NCBI GenBank assembly: GCA_963810615.1
Contig: CAWEOA010000007.1
Coordinates: 434,001 to 498,000, forward strand
DNA length: 64,000 nt
Direction: 5' to 3'
Source of the DNA: JARRQJ01 sp963810615
GTDB lineage: Bacteria > Pseudomonadota > Gammaproteobacteria > DRLM01
Shown here: piece by piece, positions 24,717 through 33,463 of the stretch
Layout: each line of letters starts with the position of its first letter
Position numbering within the stretch: position 1 is the stretch's first letter
Position numbers and translations under genes: made by a program
The notes under the pieces: model-generated
Seen by the model: only the letters and a program-made list of their open reading frames with translations
The model's database searches: none
Told to the model about the DNA's origin: nothing

Positions 24717-25916
24717 TCACTCGGCGCGCAGCGCCTCGATAGGATCGAGCTGCGCTGCATGGCGGGCGGGAAGCACGCCGGCGAGCATGCCGATGGCGAT
24801 TGCCAGGGCTTCGGCCAGGACCACATAAAGCCACGAGATGTGTAACGGCATGGCGGGGACCAGGAGATGCAGCAGTTGCCCCCCGCCGATGCCGATGATC
24901 AAGCCGGTTCCGCCGCCTAGTGCGGCGAGAATGATGGCTTCGGTAAGGAACAGTCCGAGGATGTGGGTACGGCGCGCGCCTAGGGCGCGCAGCAGTCCGA
25001 TTTCCCCGGTACGTTCGCTGACGGTGATGGTCATGATGGTGAGTATGCCTACGCCGCCTACCAGCAGTGAGATGCCGCCTAGGGCGCCGACCGCGAAGGT
25101 CAGGACGTTGAGTACCGAACCCAAGGTCTCCAGCATCTGTTCCTGGGTGGTGATGGTGTAATCCTCGCTGCCGTGGCGGGCGGTGAGGAGGCGGCGTATC
25201 CCCGCGGTGACTTCATGGGTGGAGGCGCCCTCGCTGTAGAGGACGTCGATGGCCACCAGGCTGTTGCGGTTGAACATCTCCAGCCCTTTGGCGGTGGGGA
25301 TGTACACGGCGTCGTCCATATCGAAGCCCAGCACCTGGCCTTTGGATTCCATGGTTCCGATGACGGTGAAGCGGCTGTTGGCGATACGGATGTGTTCGCC
25401 CAGGGGATTGGCGCTGCCGAACAGCTCGTTGCGTACCTTGCTGCCCAACACCGCGAAGGCGCGCGGAGAGCGGGGGTTGTCCGCAGGCAGGAAGCGGCCG
25501 CTGGCGATGTCCAGGCGGAAGACGCTGGGCATTTGCGGCCCCACGCCGTAGATCATGGTGCGGCGGCGCTTGCCCTGATATTCTGCTTCGGCGTTGCCTT
25601 GCACCACCGGCACCACGTCGCGGACCTGCGACAGGCCTTTCAATGCCTCGGCATCATCCAGGCTAAGGGGACGCACGGTGGCGATGGTGCCGACCGGCGT
25701 CCCCTGGGTCATGGTCTTGCCGGGATTGATTTCGATAAGGTGGGTGCCGAACTGGGTGAATTCGCTCAATACATAATGGCGGATGCCTTCGCCGATGGAG
25801 GTAAGCAGCACCACGGCGGTGATACCGATTGCGATGCCCAGTCCGGTGAGACCGCTGCGCAAACGGTGCGCCGTTATTGAGGTGAAGGTAAAACGCAGGG
25901 CATCGGTGAGTAACAT
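24717..25916 (-). CDS. ABC transporter permease, MacB/FtsX type (second permease)
   Basis: A 399-residue permease with one N-terminal helix (about 17-40), a large periplasmic MacB-core domain and three C-terminal helices (from about 275). GLRSGLTGLGIAIGITAVVLLTSIGEG at the N-terminus and RTGEIGLLRALGARRTHIL near the end are family signatures. It is the last gene of the minus-strand exporter operon, six bases after the first permease. Two different permeases suggest a heteromeric exporter rather than the MacB homodimer. Substrate unknown. Confidence 0.9.
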   Translation of the reverse strand: MLLTDALRFTFTSITAHRLRSGLTGLGIAIGITAVVLLTSIGEGIRHYVLSEFTQFGTHLIEINPGKTMTQGTPVGTIATVRPLSLDDAEALKGLSQVRDVVPVVQGNAEAEYQGKRRRTMIYGVGPQMPSVFRLDIASGRFLPADNPRSPRAFAVLGSKVRNELFGSANPLGEHIRIANSRFTVIGTMESKGQVLGFDMDDAVYIPTAKGLEMFNRNSLVAIDVLYSEGASTHEVTAGIRRLLTARHGSEDYTITTQEQMLETLGSVLNVLTFAVGALGGISLLVGGVGILTIMTITVSERTGEIGLLRALGARRTHILGLFLTEAIILAALGGGTGLIIGIGGGQLLHLLVPAMPLHISWLYVVLAEALAIAIGMLAGVLPARHAAQLDPIEALRAE

Positions 25917-25922
25917 GGCAGG

Positions 25923-27131
25923 TCAACGCCGCTGCAGGGCACGCACCGGATCCAGGCGTGCCGCACGTTTGGCCGGCAGAATGCCGAATAACAGTCCAGT
26001 GCTCAAGGCGACGCCGACGGCGGCCGTGAACGCCCACCACGGGGCGCCCACCGGCAAGGTGGGGTAGATGCGGCCGATGAGCCAGCTGCCGGCCTGGCCT
26101 ATCGATACGCCGAGCACGGCGCCGATCAGGGACAGCAGTGCCGCCTCGGCAAGGAACAAGCGCTGGATCTGTTGGGCGGTGGCTCCCAAGGCCTTCAATA
26201 ATCCGATTTCCGAGGTGCGTTGCGTCACCGCCACTAGCATCACGTTCATGATGAGGATGCCGGCGACCACCAGACTGATGGAGGCGATCCCGGCAACGGC
26301 GAAGGTGAGGGCCTGGAGGATCTTATCGAAGGTGGCGAGTACTGCGTCCTGGGTGATGACCGTGACGTCTTCCTCGCCCTGATGGCGAGCCTTGATGGTG
26401 TCGACGATATGGCGTTTGGCGGCGGGGATCAGTTCGCGACTGCGCGCTTCCACCAGGATACGGAACAGCGAAGTGGTGTTGAGCAGGCTCTGGGCTGAGG
26501 CCACGGGGATAATCACCAGGTCTTCGGTATTAACCCCTATGGATTGGCCCTCCGAGGCGAGGATACCGATGACGCGGAAGCGGCGATCGCCGATGCGGAT
26601 CCATTCGCCCAGGGCCGGTGTCGCCCCGAACAATTCATCACGGACCTTGGTGCCCAGGACGCATACCGCGTTGGCGGTCTCGGGGTCGCCGGGCGGCAGG
26701 AAGTGGCCCTGATTCATTTTGAAATGGCGGATATCGAGAAAATCGGCGGTGGTGCCGAGGATCACCACATCCCGTTCCCGTCCGCCCCAGGAGACCGGTG
26801 CCGCCCCGACATTGATCGGCGCCACTCTTGCTACCGTGTTGCTGCGGGTCAAGGCGGCAGCATCCGCCAGAGTAAGGTCGCGCGGAGTTTCGGCCGTGAA
26901 CATCGAAGGCCCGAGTCCGGCGGTTTCCGAGCGGCCGGGCAGGACGATGATCATATGCGTTCCCAAGGCCGAGAATTCGCCGGTGACATAACGCCGCGCC
27001 GCCTCGCCCAGCGAGGTCAACACCACCACCGAGGCCACGCCGATGGCCATGGCCAGCAACATAAGGCCTGCCCTGAGGCGATAGGCCCGCAAGGTGCCCA
27101 GGGCGAAGCGGATGGCATCCAGGAGCGTCAT
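25923..27131 (-). CDS. ABC transporter permease, MacB/FtsX type (first permease)
   Basis: A 402-residue protein with the same architecture as its downstream neighbour: one helix at about 18-40, periplasmic core (40-270), then three helices with RTSEIGLLKALGATAQQIQ between. It overlaps the ATPase gene by 4 bp. Paired with the second permease it would form the membrane part of a mechanotransmission-type exporter, which in this family moves lipids, peptides or drugs from inner membrane or periplasm rather than from the cytoplasm. Confidence 0.9.
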   Translation of the reverse strand: MTLLDAIRFALGTLRAYRLRAGLMLLAMAIGVASVVVLTSLGEAARRYVTGEFSALGTHMIIVLPGRSETAGLGPSMFTAETPRDLTLADAAALTRSNTVARVAPINVGAAPVSWGGRERDVVILGTTADFLDIRHFKMNQGHFLPPGDPETANAVCVLGTKVRDELFGATPALGEWIRIGDRRFRVIGILASEGQSIGVNTEDLVIIPVASAQSLLNTTSLFRILVEARSRELIPAAKRHIVDTIKARHQGEEDVTVITQDAVLATFDKILQALTFAVAGIASISLVVAGILIMNVMLVAVTQRTSEIGLLKALGATAQQIQRLFLAEAALLSLIGAVLGVSIGQAGSWLIGRIYPTLPVGAPWWAFTAAVGVALSTGLLFGILPAKRAARLDPVRALQRR

Positions 27132-27811
27132 GGCGGCGCTTGCTGCGTATCTGCAGTGATGTGCCCGTCTATCATGCGCACGCTGCGACGGGCGCGTTTG
27201 CCGATTTCGCTGTCGTGGGTGACGATGATGAGGGTCAGGCCTTCGGCGTTTAATTTTTCCAACAGGGCGATGACGTCCTGCCCGGAGCTGCGATCCAGGT
27301 TGCCGGTGGGTTCATCGGCGAGGAGCAGGGCTGGCTGCATGATGGTGGCGCGGGCGATGGCGACGCGTTGGCGCTGGCCGCCGCTGAGCTGTTCAGGGCG
27401 GTGCTCGGCGCGATCGTTGAGGTTGACCGCGGCGAGGGCCTGCGCGACGCGTTGCTGTCGTTCGCGGGGCGGCAGGCCCGCTAGCAGCAGGGGCAGAGCG
27501 ACATTATCGGCGGCGCTGAGGCGCGGCACCAGATGAAAAAACTGGAATACGAAACCGATGGTCTCGCTGCGTATCCGTGCCTGTTCCTGATCGCTCAAGG
27601 CGGTCACGTCATGCTGATCCAGGAGATAGGTGCCGCTGTCGGGGCGATCCAGCAGGCCGAGGGCATGCAGCAGAGTAGATTTGCCCGATCCCGACGGCCC
27701 CATAATGGAAACGTATTCGCCGCGTTCGATGGTGAGGTTAATGTCGTTGAGGGCGTGGACCTGCTGTTCACCGACCTGAAAGCGACGGTGAATATGACGG
27801 AGTTCGATCAT
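27128..27811 (-). CDS. ABC transporter ATP-binding protein, MacB/LolD type
   Basis: A 227-residue ATPase with Walker A GPSGSGKST, Q-loop near VFQFFHLVPRLSA, signature LSGGQRQRVAIARA, Walker B LLLADEPTGNLD and switch VTHD. Sequence and length are of the MacB-ATPase/LolD class, here encoded separately from the permeases. It overlaps both neighbours by 4 bp, so adaptor, ATPase and first permease are tightly coupled. Confidence 0.95.
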   Translation of the reverse strand: MIELRHIHRRFQVGEQQVHALNDINLTIERGEYVSIMGPSGSGKSTLLHALGLLDRPDSGTYLLDQHDVTALSDQEQARIRSETIGFVFQFFHLVPRLSAADNVALPLLLAGLPPRERQQRVAQALAAVNLNDRAEHRPEQLSGGQRQRVAIARATIMQPALLLADEPTGNLDRSSGQDVIALLEKLNAEGLTLIIVTHDSEIGKRARRSVRMIDGHITADTQQAPP

Positions 27812-28968
27812 GGCGCCGCTGCTGGCTTTTCGAGGGTGGCGCGGATGCCGGCCTTTATCCCTTCACGATCGATGGATAACACCACGCGATCGCCGGCGGA
27901 CAGGCCGGAGAGGACCTCGGTATATTTCCAATTGGACAGGCCGGCCTTGAAGCTGCGTTCTTCCAGCATTTGGGTGGCGGGGTTGTAGATCAAGACCCGA
28001 TGTCCCTCCAGGACCGCTTCGGTAGGGATACGCAGCACATCCTTCTTTACGTCGACGATGATTTCCAGGTCGGCACTGTAACCGGGCCGCAGGCTTTGGT
28101 AGTCCGCCGCATCGGTAAACAAGGCCTCCACGTCGACGGTGCGCGCCTGCTTTTCGACTTCCAGGACATAGGGGGCGATACGGCTGACCCGTCCGGTGAA
28201 ATGTTTATTGGGAAAGGCATCGAGGCTGATGCGCGCCGACATATCGGTCTTGATCAGCGGGGCATCCACTTCGTCGATGGGCGCGGCGATGTACAGGCAG
28301 CTGGTGTCCAGAAGATCGACGGCGGGCAGGGTCGCCACACCGGTGGGCGAGGGCGTGACGAATTCGCCGAGTTCGCCGTTGACCTCGGCTACGATCCCGG
28401 GAAAGGGCGCGCGCAGCAGGGTGCGTTCCAGGGCGGCGCGTGCCACGCTGATGCGTGCCGCGCTGACCTTCACATTGGCGCGCGCGGCGCGGCAACTGGC
28501 TTGGCCTGCCTGGGCCTGGGCCTGGGCGGTATCCGCCTGCTGTTCGGACACCTGGCCTTTCTTGCGCAGTTCCTCAAGACGTTTGGCCTCGCGCACGGCA
28601 TTATCCGCCAGGAGGCAGTTTTGGTCCGCAGTGGCGCGTGTTGCCGTGGTTTCCCGCTGCGCAAGCTGAACCTGCGCGGCGAGGTCATCGTTCCACAGCG
28701 ATAGCAGCACTTGTCCCGTGCTGACACTATCGCCCTCTTTGACGGCCAATTTGGCGATTTGGCCGCCTATGGCCGGGGCGAGGCGGGCGCGGCGACAGGC
28801 CTTTACCGTGCCGGCGCGGGTATTGGAGACGGTGGCCTCGACGATGCCGCGTTCCACCGCCTTGACTGCGACGGCAATAGGCTTGGGGCGGGAAAAATAC
28901 CAACCCAGGGCGACGATGCCGACGATAACCAAAAGGATCAGGATGAGGCGATAAGAGATTTTTTTCAT
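27808..28968 (-). CDS. HlyD/MacA-type periplasmic adaptor of the exporter
   Basis: A 386-residue membrane-fusion protein with one N-terminal helix (about 7-26), a split lipoyl domain (AIGGQIAKLAVKEGDSVSTGQ and LLRAPFPGIVAEVNGELGE), a long alpha hairpin between them (about 90-165) and beta-barrel plus proximal domains after 200. It would link the inner-membrane permeases to an outer-membrane channel such as TolC, which is not in this window. It is the first gene of the operon, and no outer-membrane factor follows. Confidence 0.92.
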   Translation of the reverse strand: MKKISYRLILILLVIVGIVALGWYFSRPKPIAVAVKAVERGIVEATVSNTRAGTVKACRRARLAPAIGGQIAKLAVKEGDSVSTGQVLLSLWNDDLAAQVQLAQRETTATRATADQNCLLADNAVREAKRLEELRKKGQVSEQQADTAQAQAQAGQASCRAARANVKVSAARISVARAALERTLLRAPFPGIVAEVNGELGEFVTPSPTGVATLPAVDLLDTSCLYIAAPIDEVDAPLIKTDMSARISLDAFPNKHFTGRVSRIAPYVLEVEKQARTVDVEALFTDAADYQSLRPGYSADLEIIVDVKKDVLRIPTEAVLEGHRVLIYNPATQMLEERSFKAGLSNWKYTEVLSGLSAGDRVVLSIDREGIKAGIRATLEKPAAAP

Positions 28969-29349
28969 TGTATTTAAAGTCTGGGTCGTCGTGGCTGCGT
29001 AGAGTACGGTACGCGCTTAGCTGGATTGAGACTATTGTAGCGTCTTAGTCGCGTCACTAGCGATCAATATCAGGAACATGCATATTAATTAATCAATGTC
29101 GGCGATGACAATTTAGAGCGCTGGGCAGCTTCGCACCGACAGGGCCGAGGCCCGGCTTTGTGTCGATTGGAATGGGCTGAATAAACGAGGGGAGTGCAGT
29201 TGCACACGACTTGTGTGTAAGGCTAAGCTTGGATTTTAGGTGTGGTGCCGCTTCGCTCTCCGCCGTAACGCCAGGCAAGGAGTCGATAACTCGCGGCGTA
29301 AACAATTCCTGCCGCGGACGCAGCGCCGATGGTTTTCCGCGATCAGCGA
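28969..29349. other. Intergenic region, no gene recognised
   Basis: Contains the upstream region of the exporter operon and a GC-rich part with an imperfect hairpin TTGCACAC / GTGTGTAA (29200-29207, 29213-29220). An open frame on the minus strand (29093-29305) has no recognisable features. No clear promoter or terminator was found. Confidence 0.5.
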
Positions 29350-29658
29350 TTAGGTCTTCGATAATTTCTTATCGATTTCCGCCTCCGCCGCCAGCCAGTC
29401 ATCGGTGGGATTGCCGCCGCTAAAGCCGCGACTTTCCGCACGCAGATAGGCCGCTTCCGCCACCAATCTCCAGCGTTCTTCCGGCGTCACGGTTTTGCCG
29501 GAAGCCGGATCCCGCCGCGGGGAAGGGGGCTTCTTGGCCTTGGTAACGGTTTTGCGTTCAACCGTTGCCCCCGGTTTTTTACCGTTTGATTTGCTGGCCA
29601 ATTTCTTTGCAGGTGTCTTAGTGCTACCAGGGGTGGGTGTTGCTCTTATGTCTGCCAT
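29350..29658 (-). CDS. DUF2934-like small basic protein
   Basis: A 102-residue protein with a disordered, Lys/Pro/Thr-rich N-terminus (about 1-55) and a short helical module at the end with RWRLVAEAAYLRAESRGFSGG and DDWLAAEAEIDKKL. The A-Y-x-R-A-E-x-R-G and D-W-L-x-A-E-x-E spacing is that of the DUF2934 family. ATG 29658 is preceded by AAGGAAG at eight bases; the in-frame ATG at 29700 lacks such a site. Function unknown. The basic tail suggests nucleic-acid contact, but this is a guess. Confidence 0.7.
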   Translation of the reverse strand: MADIRATPTPGSTKTPAKKLASKSNGKKPGATVERKTVTKAKKPPSPRRDPASGKTVTPEERWRLVAEAAYLRAESRGFSGGNPTDDWLAAEAEIDKKLSKT

Positions 29659-29700
29659 TTTTGCGCTTCCTTTTGCCTTACCGATTATGGGTGCCGCCAT

Positions 29701-30154
29701 CTAAAATATCCTTCTATACAGGAAAGAATAGCATAGAGATGTATTGCCGCCATTTGTCAGCGGTCTTTGTATACGAATGAAAATAACGGATGACCTCCCA
29801 ACATATATCCGTCATCGCACTGCCTCCATTTTCATACCCGATAGCTGGATACGGCAGGGCCGGGATAGGGCTGAAATCATAGCATGCGCTGATTCCCGTC
29901 TCACTCGGGACTTGTAAAGCTTGACCACAGCGGGAGGTATTAATGGTTTGATCTTATGGGGGTGGGGTTTGCGCTTGGCTATTTATGCCTCGCGCCCACA
30001 CCGAATGGAATACCTTCCACGCTGCTCAAAGGTTAGTAGCGGCATAACAAGGAATATATATAGGTCCAATATTTTATATATTAATCGCTTGGGATCGGAC
30101 TTTAATTTCCAAAATTAATGAGGGGCCGGCATCCCAAAGGAAAAATCGAGCGGT
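29701..30154. other. AT-rich intergenic region without recognised gene
   Basis: This stretch lies between ispG and the DUF2934-like gene, both on the minus strand. It contains AT-rich runs (about 30050-30110) and a weak hairpin TCCCG / CGGGA near 29895. Short open frames here (for example 29921-30118) have no ribosome-binding site or recognisable motif. No terminator for ispG was found. Confidence 0.5.
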
Positions 30155-31393
30155 TTAGAGGGGCTGGGCACCGTAGCTGCGCCGCACATAGTCATCGACG
30201 ATGGCCTGAAACTCTTCAGCTATGCGCTCGCCTTTTAAGGTAACGGTCTTTTCACCATCCACGTAGACAGGTGCGACGGGTACCTCACCGGTGCCGGGAA
30301 GGCTGATACCGATATTGGCATGTTTGCTTTCGCCCGGGCCGTTGACTACGCAACCCATGACCGCCACGCTCATCTCCTCCACGCCGGGATACTGTTTACG
30401 CCATACCGGCATCTGGTGGCGGAGATAGGCTTGGATATCTTGAGCCAGTTGCTGAAAATAGGTGCTGCTGGTGCGTCCGCAGCCCGGGCAGGCGATGACC
30501 ATGGGGGTGAAGGAACGCAATCCCATGGTTTGGAGGATCTCTTGCGCCACGATCACCTCTTGGCTGCGATCGCCTCCCGGTTCCGGTGTCAGGGAGATGC
30601 GGATCGTGTCGCCGATGCCTTGTTGCAGGAGTACGGCCAGTGCGGTGCTGGAGGCCACTATCCCCTTGCTGCCCATGCCGGCTTCGGTCAGGCCCAGGTG
30701 GAGCGGGTAATCGCAGCGCGAGGCCAGTTCCCGGTACACGGCGATCAGATCCTGTACGCCGCTCATCTTGCACGACAGCACGATCTTATCGTGGGCCAGA
30801 CCTAATTCTTCCGCTTTCCGGGCGCTTTCCAAAGCGGAACTCACCATGGCCTCGTGGATGATCTCCGAGGAGTCGCGTGCTTGCGCACGTTGCGTGTTTT
30901 CATCCATGAGTCTGACCACCAGGGACTGATCCAGGCTGCCCCAGTTGACGCCGATACGCACCGGTTTGTCATAGCGGCAGGCGATTTCGATCATGGTGGC
31001 GTATTGCTCATCCTTCTTTTTGCCGCGGCCCACGTTACCGGGGTTGATGCGATACTTACCCAAGGCCTCAGCGCAGGCGGGATGATTACTCAGCAGTTTA
31101 TGGCCGTTGAAATGGAAATCGCCGATAAGCGGGCTTTTACAGCCGCGCTTGTCCAGTTGTTCGCGGATGTAGGGAACGGCGCGCGCCGCCTCGTCGCTGT
31201 TGACGGTGATGCGCACCAGTTCGGAACCCGCCCGTGCGAGTTGCAGCACCTGCTGAACGGTGGCGTCGATGTCGGCCGTATCGGTATTGGTCATGGACTG
31301 CACCACGATGGGTGCCTGCCCGCCCAAGATGACATGCTCGATTTTGACCGTTGCCGTGGGGTGTCTGCCTACCGGGGTACGAAGATTGGACAT
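30155..31393 (-). CDS. ispG: 4-hydroxy-3-methylbut-2-enyl-diphosphate synthase (IspG/GcpE)
   Basis: Iron-sulfur enzyme of the MEP isoprenoid pathway, converting MEcPP to HMBPP. The 412-residue protein has the TIM-barrel half (QSMTNTDTADIDATVQQV, PLIGDFHFNGH, NPGNVGRGKK) and the C-terminal 4Fe-4S half with cysteines in CPGCGRTS and MGCVVNGPGESKHANIGI. The length is at the long end for proteobacterial IspG and the tail after about 370 is less conserved. Divergent from pcm; not in an operon with hisS as in E. coli. Confidence 0.96.
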   Translation of the reverse strand: MSNLRTPVGRHPTATVKIEHVILGGQAPIVVQSMTNTDTADIDATVQQVLQLARAGSELVRITVNSDEAARAVPYIREQLDKRGCKSPLIGDFHFNGHKLLSNHPACAEALGKYRINPGNVGRGKKKDEQYATMIEIACRYDKPVRIGVNWGSLDQSLVVRLMDENTQRAQARDSSEIIHEAMVSSALESARKAEELGLAHDKIVLSCKMSGVQDLIAVYRELASRCDYPLHLGLTEAGMGSKGIVASSTALAVLLQQGIGDTIRISLTPEPGGDRSQEVIVAQEILQTMGLRSFTPMVIACPGCGRTSSTYFQQLAQDIQAYLRHQMPVWRKQYPGVEEMSVAVMGCVVNGPGESKHANIGISLPGTGEVPVAPVYVDGEKTVTLKGERIAEEFQAIVDDYVRRSYGAQPL

Positions 31394-31489
31394 AACGATA
31401 TCTATGGATGGTGCATACTAAATCAATGAGTGGGTAATGATAGCGTACTTCGACGCCAAGTAGCACAACCTGTCGGGGAGGCATGGTTT

Positions 31490-32176
31490 ATGGGGCACGA
31501 TAATGCGGGGATGATGCGGGATATTCGGCAGGAGGTGCAACTGACCAAGTCCTGGATCGGCAAGGAGTACCTGGATGCGCGGGTGCTGGCAGCTATGGAA
31601 AAGGTACCGCGCCATGAATTTGTACCGCAAGAGCTTGATTATCTCGCCTATAGCAACGGGCCGCTGGCCATCGGTTATGGTCAGACCATTTCGCAGCCGT
31701 ATATTGTGGCCTTGATGACTGATTTGCTAAGGCCTCGGGCCAAGGATGTGGTGTTGGAAGTGGGAACAGGCTCCGGCTATCAGGCGGCGGTGTTGTCGCT
31801 ATTGGTAAAGCAGGTTTATAGCATCGAGATCGTAACGGCACTGGTCCAGGATGCGGCGGCGCGTTTACGGCGTCTCGGCTATGGCAATGTCGAGGTGCGC
31901 AGCGGTGATGGTTATAGTGGTTGGCAGGAACATGCGCCGTTCGATGCCATTATCGTGACGGCGGCGGCGCCCGCAATTCCACCCCCCTTGCTTGAACAGC
32001 TTAAGCCCGGCGGCCGAATGTTGATCCCTGTGGGCGCACCCTACGACAGGCAGATCTTGACCGTGATCGATAAGAGTGAACGGGGAGATATCACGCAGCA
32101 GACGATATTGCCCGTCGCCTTTGTGCCCCTTACCGGAAATCATGGACATGATTCCAATTCAGAACCAGGTGCCTGA
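31490..32176 (+). CDS. pcm: Protein-L-isoaspartate O-methyltransferase
   Basis: Methylates isoaspartyl residues of aged proteins using S-adenosylmethionine, starting their repair. The 228-residue protein has PRHEFVP, the SAM-binding VLEVGTGSGYQAAVL, and the post-motif DAIIVTAAAPAIPPPLLEQLKPGGRMLIPVG (family positions II-III). ATG 31490 follows GGGGAGG at eight bases. The frame is open further upstream to 31430 but has no homology there. The gene faces the EAL-HDOD gene tail to tail with only four bases between. Confidence 0.94.
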   Translation: MGHDNAGMMRDIRQEVQLTKSWIGKEYLDARVLAAMEKVPRHEFVPQELDYLAYSNGPLAIGYGQTISQPYIVALMTDLLRPRAKDVVLEVGTGSGYQAAVLSLLVKQVYSIEIVTALVQDAAARLRRLGYGNVEVRSGDGYSGWQEHAPFDAIIVTAAAPAIPPPLLEQLKPGGRMLIPVGAPYDRQILTVIDKSERGDITQQTILPVAFVPLTGNHGHDSNSEPGA

Positions 32177-32180
32177 GGCC

Positions 32181-33383
32181 TTAAATGGTTTGATAAACCT
32201 CATCGGTCCAGGCAACGGCCTGCAAATAGGCTTCGGTAACCTGTGCAGCTTCCAATGAGGGAAAATCGATCTCGTCCCAACGGCCTTGTTCATGGGCAAG
32301 GACTGCATGTAGGATACATCCCATGGACCCTGCGTGGTTCAAGATGGCCGCTTTGACCTCTGGCGCCAAGGGCAGATCGACTAAGATATTTTCCAGCTTG
32401 GTGTCCAGGAGGGCGTCCAGGAGCGAGAATAAGCCAATCGTAAATAATGCCTCTTTATTGCTCTCGCCCGCGGCCTCGCCGATAAGTTCGCACATCTTCC
32501 CGCGTGTGAGCGCCACCACCATCAGTTGTGAAGGTTTGTCATCGATATTCGCCAGAATGATGAGAGATACCCAACGTTTGATTTGTTGTATCCCTAAATA
32601 GACGATGGCGTGTTGTATTGAATCCATACGTTTGGGTAGGGCGTAAAAGGGGGAATTTAAACTGCGCAATAACTTGAAGCTCAGCGCAACATCCTGGCTG
32701 ATGAGGTTCGCCAGTTCCGCAACCTGTTTATTGGGATCCAGCAATTTGCACAGCAGTCGCAGTATGGCCAGGCGATTGGACGGCAAGCTGTGTCGCGAAA
32801 CGATATGTGGTCTGCACAAGAAATATCCCTGGAAGTAGTCAAAACCCAGTTCCTTGGCAAATTCAAAATCTTCGTGCGTCTCGATTTTTTCCGCCAGCAA
32901 CTCGACCTTATGTTCATGGAGGGCGGCGACATGCGCCTGGATCTGTTCGCGGGACAAGGTCGTGAAATCTAGCTTGACGATTTTGCTGAGCTTGACCAGC
33001 GCTTGCAGATCGGGATGATAGATAAAATCATCCAGTGCGATGGTATAACCCTCGGTGCGCAGCTTGCGCACGGCGTTCAATAACTCTTCATTGACTTCGA
33101 TGTCTTCCAGGATTTCCAAGACCACTTGCTCTTTCGCGAACGGCAGGGATTTATCGCGAACAATGAAACTGCGCGGCAGGTTGATGAAGGCCAGTTTTTT
33201 GCCGACCAACTCCTCCAGACCGAATTCGAGAAAGGCGTTGATCACCACCTGGGTGGTGGCGTGATCATGATCGACGAATCCGGCGGCGTTTTGAACGCCG
33301 TTGGCACGATACAATAATTCGTAGGCGACCAGATCCAGTTTCCGATTGAAGATCGGCTGCCGCCCGATATATATATCTTGCAT
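32181..33383 (-). CDS. EAL-HDOD domain signalling protein (YuxH type, degenerate EAL)
   Basis: A 400-residue cytoplasmic protein. Residues 1-200 form an EAL-like domain in which the signature is YELLYR in place of EALLR, and the DDFGTG loop is replaced by DDFIYH; QGYFLCRP ends the domain. Residues about 205-390 form an HDOD domain (LISQDVALSFKLLRSLNS, IQHAIVYLGIQQIKRWVSL). Proteins of this layout usually do not hydrolyse cyclic di-GMP and act as binding or scaffolding regulators. Signal and partner are unknown. Confidence 0.9.
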   Translation of the reverse strand: MQDIYIGRQPIFNRKLDLVAYELLYRANGVQNAAGFVDHDHATTQVVINAFLEFGLEELVGKKLAFINLPRSFIVRDKSLPFAKEQVVLEILEDIEVNEELLNAVRKLRTEGYTIALDDFIYHPDLQALVKLSKIVKLDFTTLSREQIQAHVAALHEHKVELLAEKIETHEDFEFAKELGFDYFQGYFLCRPHIVSRHSLPSNRLAILRLLCKLLDPNKQVAELANLISQDVALSFKLLRSLNSPFYALPKRMDSIQHAIVYLGIQQIKRWVSLIILANIDDKPSQLMVVALTRGKMCELIGEAAGESNKEALFTIGLFSLLDALLDTKLENILVDLPLAPEVKAAILNHAGSMGCILHAVLAHEQGRWDEIDFPSLEAAQVTEAYLQAVAWTDEVYQTI

Positions 33384-33463
33384 ATGAATAACTTATTTCC
33401 CCTTGGGATATAAGTTATAACGGCTGGGCCGGTGCCTGCTTGAATCCGGCAGGCGCCGGGGGG

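Noticed and set aside
29093..29305. 70-codon open frame on the minus strand upstream of the exporter operon
   Set aside because: No ribosome-binding site or recognisable motif; the segment contains a hairpin and looks non-coding.
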